Positions 41,386 to 45,293 of a stretch of 45,293 nt of DNA are shown piece by piece; position 1 is the stretch's first letter, and each line of letters begins with the position of its first letter. The stretch comes from an uncultured Christensenella sp. (GTDB lineage: Bacteria > Bacillota > Clostridia > Christensenellales > Borkfalkiaceae): assembly GCA_910578565.1 (NCBI GenBank), contig CAJTQF010000010.1, positions 1 through 45,293 of the forward strand. The letters run 5' to 3'. Position numbers and translations under genes: made by a program. The notes under the pieces are model-generated. The model had not been told where the DNA came from, ran no database searches, and was given only the letters and a program-made list of their open reading frames with translations.

Positions 41386-44300
41386 ATGATTAAAAACCGT
41401 GAAATAATTCAATCGATTCCGCCCGACAAAAAACTGGAAATGATTGCGGACGGCAATTGCCTTAACGGCGAGGGGCTTGCGTGCGGGGTGCCGCGCGTTG
41501 TTCCCGCTTCGCTCGAAGGCGTCAATGCCGCGTGCGGAGAAATTTATCCGTCCTTTCCGTTCCTTGCGGCAAGCTGGAATAAAGAGATTGTTTCTGCAGT
41601 CGCGGGCGATTTGGCTTTGCGCGCCAAGGCGCAGGGGGCAAATCTTTTGTTCACGCCCGAAGGCAAAACCAAAGGCAATCCGTATACTTCGGGCGTTTCG
41701 GAAGACCCCTTTTACACCGCGGCGTTTTTATCTGATATAGTGAAGTCCGTAAAGGGCGTGGGGGCTACCCCCTGTATTCCCGGCTGTGCGCTGACCGACT
41801 GCGACGCGGATTATATGGACATATCTCCGTCCGCGCGGGCAATTTACGAATACGTTTTCAGTCCGCTCAATATATTTTCGGGGCATTACGGCAACGTATT
41901 TATGACTTCGTTCACGCGTCTTTCGGGCGGGTATGAAAAAGCGAATTGCACGGTCGTTTCACATATGTTACATTCATTGGCGGGCGACGGCGGTTTTGTA
42001 ATATGTTCGGAAGCGGAACAGGACCTTTCGGCGGAGAGCGTTACCGCGGGCAATGCCTTTGCATACAAAAGCGACCTGTCCGTACTTAAATCCGCCGCGG
42101 ATTCGGGAATGCTGAGCGTGGAACAAATCGACGGCGCGGTCGATAAAATAGTGGACTTTGCGCTGTATTGCAATATGGGCGCGGAAAGGGAAAACGGCGC
42201 GGAGTACGATGCTCAAAGCCTTTCGTTACAGGCGGCGGAAGAGAGCATAGTGTTACTGAAAAACGACGGCGTGCTGCCTTTGAAAGGCGGCGAAAAACTG
42301 GGGATTGTCGGACAGCCCGCATTTATCCCTGCCGCCGCTTCACAGGAAAACTTTTCTGATATCATTGCAAAGAAACCCGTAAACATCGTCGGCGCGGCGC
42401 CGGGCTATCCGCTGTCGGAAGGACGGGACGACGCGCTTTTGAACGAAGCTAAGGAGCTTGCGAAAAAGTGCGATACCGTATTGTTGTTTCTCGGGCTTGA
42501 CAGCCTTGGCGAACAAAACCTTTCTTCCGCCCGCAGGCTGAAACTTCCCGCCGACAGGCTCGCGCTTATAGCCGCGCTGAAAGATACGGGCGTTAAAATC
42601 GTTGCGGTTTTAACGACTGCGGCAAGCGTGGACGTTTCGTTCGACGCAGGCGTTTCCGCATTGCTGACAGCGCCGCTATCCTGCGCGCGCGGCAGTGAAG
42701 CGCTGATAAATATCCTGTACGGCAAAAGCCCCTGCGGAAAACTTGCAAACACTCTCTACGCGGATACGGACAAGTATTTTAATAAGATTAAAAGCGACAG
42801 GGACGCCGGCAGGCAAAAGATAGGCGTGTTTATGGGTTACAGGTACTATACGACAGCGGGCATTGCGGTTAAGTATCCTTTCGGACACGGGTTAAGTTAC
42901 ACGACTTTCGCCTATTCCGCTTTTTCCGTACGGGACGGGCAGGTCTTCGTCACGGTTAAAAATACGGGCGGTTGCGACGGCAGTGAAACGGTGCAACTGT
43001 ACGCGGGCAAACCCGACTCGGGGATAATACGTCCCGTGAGAGAGCTTAAAAGTTTTATAAAAGTGTTTTTGCGCGCGGGCGAAGAGAAGACCCTGTGCTT
43101 CCGTATAACTCCGGAAAAGCTGGCGGTTTACAGTGAAGAGATTGGCAAAAACGTAATTGAAGGGGGAATTTACAACATGTATCTGGGCAGTTCGGTAAAC
43201 GATATAAAATTTGCGGGGAAGATAAGCGTTTTCGGCGCAAATTTAAAGAGCGGCGGCAAAAAACTTTACGACTATATTCCCACCGTTTCAAACGTGGTTG
43301 AAGGCGGCTATACCCTTGCGCCGGTGCAAAAAGCCGTGCCCGAAGGCAAACAGCTTAAATTTGCGGGGCTTATACTTATGCTTGCCGCGGTACTGGGGGC
43401 GGTTATTTTTTCAATACTGCTTCTGGTGCGCGTTATGTCTTTCGCGTCGGTTGCGGCTATAGCTATTCTTACGTTAATTATTCTGGTATTTATTGCGGCG
43501 ACGGTATTGTTGGTTGTCGGATTCATACAGACAAGGGCGGCTATGAGCAGTTCACCGAAGGTATACCCGCGTTGGTACGAAACGGTTAAAGCGGAAGACG
43601 ATTCGCTTGACAGCCTGTTCGAGCAGGAGTTCGGCGGACAGCCCGAAACTCCGCAGAACGAAACGGACGACGGCGGGGACGGACAGGACGTTTTGAAATA
43701 TATTGAAGACGGCGTTGACTTTCCGACCGCCGCGCAAAATCTTTGCACGTTTTTCTCCGAGCGCGGTCTTAACATAAAGGCAGACGCGGCGCGCAAAATA
43801 CTGGCGGCGTTCGCTTCTTCGAGAGTTATACTTTTAAAGAACACAAACCCCGCGCCGAACAACCTGTTTATGAAATTGCTTTGCTCTTTCTTCGGCGTGG
43901 AATGCACGCTTGAAAAATATGAAAAGTGCGGCGGCGCGGAAGAGTTTCTCAATTTGGGCGGCGGCAACGTTTTAAAAGCAATAAAGTATGCGGCGGAAGT
44001 AAAGCAGTGCGTTTTGCCAATCTGTTTTGAAAACGCGGATATCGCGGACATAGGCGGGGCGCTTTTGCCCTTTGAAAGTTATTTTAAAAACCCCCGGGCG
44101 GAAAGCAGTATTTCTTGCGGCGACGAAATTAAACTTTCGCACAATATCCGGTTTGTCTTTGCTCTTTCGGAAAAATCCAATCTTGCGGACGCGGATATAT
44201 ATACGTCCGAACTTGCCTGCGTTCTGGACGTAGATCTTGCCCCTACGCAGGAGAAGGAAGAAAAAACAGAAATAGTTACGCTGAACAGTTACAGGCTTGA

Positions 44301-44676
44301 AAAACTTTCGCAGGACGCAAAAAGGGCGTTCAGTCTTGACGAAGAAAAGGGCTGGAAAAAAATAGATAAACTCGAAAAATTCATTTGCTCGCACACCCCT
44401 TTTGCAATAGACAATAAAACGTGGCAATCGGTTGAAAAGTTCGTTTCGGCATATATTGCGTGCGGCGGCGGAGAGTCTGACGCGCTTGACTGCGTTACGG
44501 CTGCAAAACTTATGATTATGGCGTGCGCAAACCTGAACGGAAAGCTGAAAACCGGCGAGAGTATTTTGTCCGCGGTTGAAGAGATATTCGGGGATACGCG
44601 TATGTCCGAAACCAAGAAAATTTTAAAATATCAGGGCGCGACCGCGGCAAGGAGAACGCGAAATGCGGGGATGTAA
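41386..44676 (+). CDS. GH3-like pseudo-enzyme fused to two membrane helices and a degenerate AAA+ module
   Basis: 1096 residues in three parts. Residues 1-640 follow the glycoside hydrolase family 3 plan (FPFLAASWNKEIV; YPFGHGLSYTTFAYSAF; a FnIII-like end), but the nucleophile motif GFVxSDW reads GGFVICSEA (202-210), so the catalytic Asp is lost. There is no signal peptide. Two helices lie at about 657-680 and 685-710. Residues 750-1096 resemble the AAA+ domain encoded next: AARKILAAFASSRVILLK without GKT (about 800-820), a sensor-1-like FVFALSEKSN near 923 and a lid-like tail with CGGGESDALD. Start ATG 41386 with GGGAG; the ATG at 41341 overlaps the LRR gene. It overlaps the next gene by 14 nt. 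Confidence 0.8.
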   Translation: MIKNREIIQSIPPDKKLEMIADGNCLNGEGLACGVPRVVPASLEGVNAACGEIYPSFPFLAASWNKEIVSAVAGDLALRAKAQGANLLFTPEGKTKGNPYTSGVSEDPFYTAAFLSDIVKSVKGVGATPCIPGCALTDCDADYMDISPSARAIYEYVFSPLNIFSGHYGNVFMTSFTRLSGGYEKANCTVVSHMLHSLAGDGGFVICSEAEQDLSAESVTAGNAFAYKSDLSVLKSAADSGMLSVEQIDGAVDKIVDFALYCNMGAERENGAEYDAQSLSLQAAEESIVLLKNDGVLPLKGGEKLGIVGQPAFIPAAASQENFSDIIAKKPVNIVGAAPGYPLSEGRDDALLNEAKELAKKCDTVLLFLGLDSLGEQNLSSARRLKLPADRLALIAALKDTGVKIVAVLTTAASVDVSFDAGVSALLTAPLSCARGSEALINILYGKSPCGKLANTLYADTDKYFNKIKSDRDAGRQKIGVFMGYRYYTTAGIAVKYPFGHGLSYTTFAYSAFSVRDGQVFVTVKNTGGCDGSETVQLYAGKPDSGIIRPVRELKSFIKVFLRAGEEKTLCFRITPEKLAVYSEEIGKNVIEGGIYNMYLGSSVNDIKFAGKISVFGANLKSGGKKLYDYIPTVSNVVEGGYTLAPVQKAVPEGKQLKFAGLILMLAAVLGAVIFSILLLVRVMSFASVAAIAILTLIILVFIAATVLLVVGFIQTRAAMSSSPKVYPRWYETVKAEDDSLDSLFEQEFGGQPETPQNETDDGGDGQDVLKYIEDGVDFPTAAQNLCTFFSERGLNIKADAARKILAAFASSRVILLKNTNPAPNNLFMKLLCSFFGVECTLEKYEKCGGAEEFLNLGGGNVLKAIKYAAEVKQCVLPICFENADIADIGGALLPFESYFKNPRAESSISCGDEIKLSHNIRFVFALSEKSNLADADIYTSELACVLDVDLAPTQEKEEKTEIVTLNSYRLEKLSQDAKRAFSLDEEKGWKKIDKLEKFICSHTPFAIDNKTWQSVEKFVSAYIACGGGESDALDCVTAAKLMIMACANLNGKLKTGESILSAVEEIFGDTRMSETKKILKYQGATAARRTRNAGM

Positions 44677-45293
44677 CTTTTGGTCTGCGCTGACTTCGGG
44701 CTATGCCATTCTGGTGTATGCGATTATTCTTCTGCTGATTGTGGGCGCGATAATTATTTCAATAATTCTGGGCGAAACCAGACCGCCCGAAATTCTTCGC
44801 CTGAAAGGCGGCGCGGCAACCGACGACACGGGAGAAAATCGGGAAGAGAAAGGCATACGTTTTGACGGACTCAGCAAACTGGACGAGAGTAAACCGAGCC
44901 TTGCCCGTGCGGACTACGACGAGAGCGCAACGTTGCGCGATTTGTGCGACGGGTTCAGGAACTACGCGGCGCATGAGCTGAAACTGTATTACAGCGAAGC
45001 GGATATCCGCAGGTTTATATCGGGTATAGCGGTGTCGCATATTCTGATATTGCAGGGTATGTCTGGCACGGGCAAGACGTCGCTTGCGTACGCGCTCGGC
45101 GAGTATTTAGACAACCCGTCGACGGTAATTCCCGTCCAGCCGATGTGGAAAGAGCGAACCGACCTGATAGGCTACTTCAACGAATTTACCAAACGCTTCA
45201 ACGAAACGGATTTACTTAAAAAGATGTACGAAGCTAATTACAGCAAGGACATATACGTGACGGTACTGGACGAAATGAACATAGCGAGAGTGG
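44663..45293 (+). CDS. Membrane-anchored McrB-like AAA+ ATPase (3' end outside window)
   Basis: The first 210 codons of a longer gene. AAGGAG lies 8 nt before the ATG, inside the preceding gene. One membrane helix at about residues 13-37 is followed by a charged linker and a helical region (YESATLRDLC-like, about 85-115). The AAA+ core follows: GMSGTGKTSLAYALG (132-146, Walker A), VQPMWKERTDLIGYFNEFTKRFNET, and VTVLDEMNIARV (199-210, Walker B with the DEMN-AR signature of McrB-type GTPase/ATPases). The domain is cytosolic. Any effector domain or partner lies downstream, beyond the window. Confidence 0.88.
   Translation, partial: MRGCNFWSALTSGYAILVYAIILLLIVGAIIISIILGETRPPEILRLKGGAATDDTGENREEKGIRFDGLSKLDESKPSLARADYDESATLRDLCDGFRNYAAHELKLYYSEADIRRFISGIAVSHILILQGMSGTGKTSLAYALGEYLDNPSTVIPVQPMWKERTDLIGYFNEFTKRFNETDLLKKMYEANYSKDIYVTVLDEMNIARV

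Overview
The window looks like a chromosomal segment from an uncultivated, low-to-medium GC member of the Bacillota (class Clostridia or a relative), probably gut-associated. The evidence is gene order and gene style: pyrH-frr-uppS-cdsA-dxr-rseP and ylxM-ffh-rpsP-khpA-rimM-trmD-rbgA-rnhB-yraN-comM-dprA-topA-trmFO-hslVU are Bacillus/Clostridium-type clusters. Promoters are sigma-A type (TTGACA-17-TATAAT), Shine-Dalgarno sites are strong, there are many intrinsic terminators, two ECF-type vitamin uptake proteins sit under TPP and FMN riboswitches, and a giant BspA-type leucine-rich-repeat protein is present. I saw no tRNA, rRNA, CRISPR array or insertion sequence.

Layout. 1-5895: UMP kinase, a small membrane protein, ribosome recycling factor and the isoprenoid/phospholipid/site-2-protease block. 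5896-11000: an accessory patch with a Sel1-repeat protein and small membrane protein on the minus strand, then a zinc-ribbon protein and an SPFH/zinc-ribbon protein on the plus strand. 10989-14850: ThiT with a TPP riboswitch (minus), a YfbR-like nucleotidase, an about 0.4-kb minus-strand transcription unit with only tiny ORFs, a CPA2 antiporter and a small minus-strand gene. 15005-30674: a long run of information-processing genes. Its oddities are a PRTase-like protein lacking the acidic PRPP motif, and a membrane protein just upstream of hslV. 30743-36000: hisS, trxA, glyA, a broken HTH regulator, degV, and an FMN-riboswitch-controlled ribU.

36055-45293 (continues past the end): the most unusual region. 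Two tandem promoters and a 5'-terminal nested hairpin followed by a terminator precede at least four same-strand genes. All four encode membrane-anchored proteins: (1) a three-helix protein with a cytoplasmic beta-rich domain; (2) a 1437-residue protein with a related N-terminal domain, one membrane helix and a very large LRR_5 ectodomain; (3) a 1096-residue fusion of a GH3-glucosidase-like domain that has lost its nucleophile, two membrane helices and a degenerate AAA+ module; (4) a membrane-anchored McrB-like AAA+ ATPase with intact Walker A and B motifs, cut by the window end. My reading, which is inference, is a membrane AAA+ machine with one active and one pseudo-ATPase subunit plus large sensory or adhesive modules. 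I do not recognise it as a described system.

Limits: everything is by eye. Family names for the housekeeping genes are secure. Domain assignments in the last region and all RNA-structure claims need profile and covariance searches.
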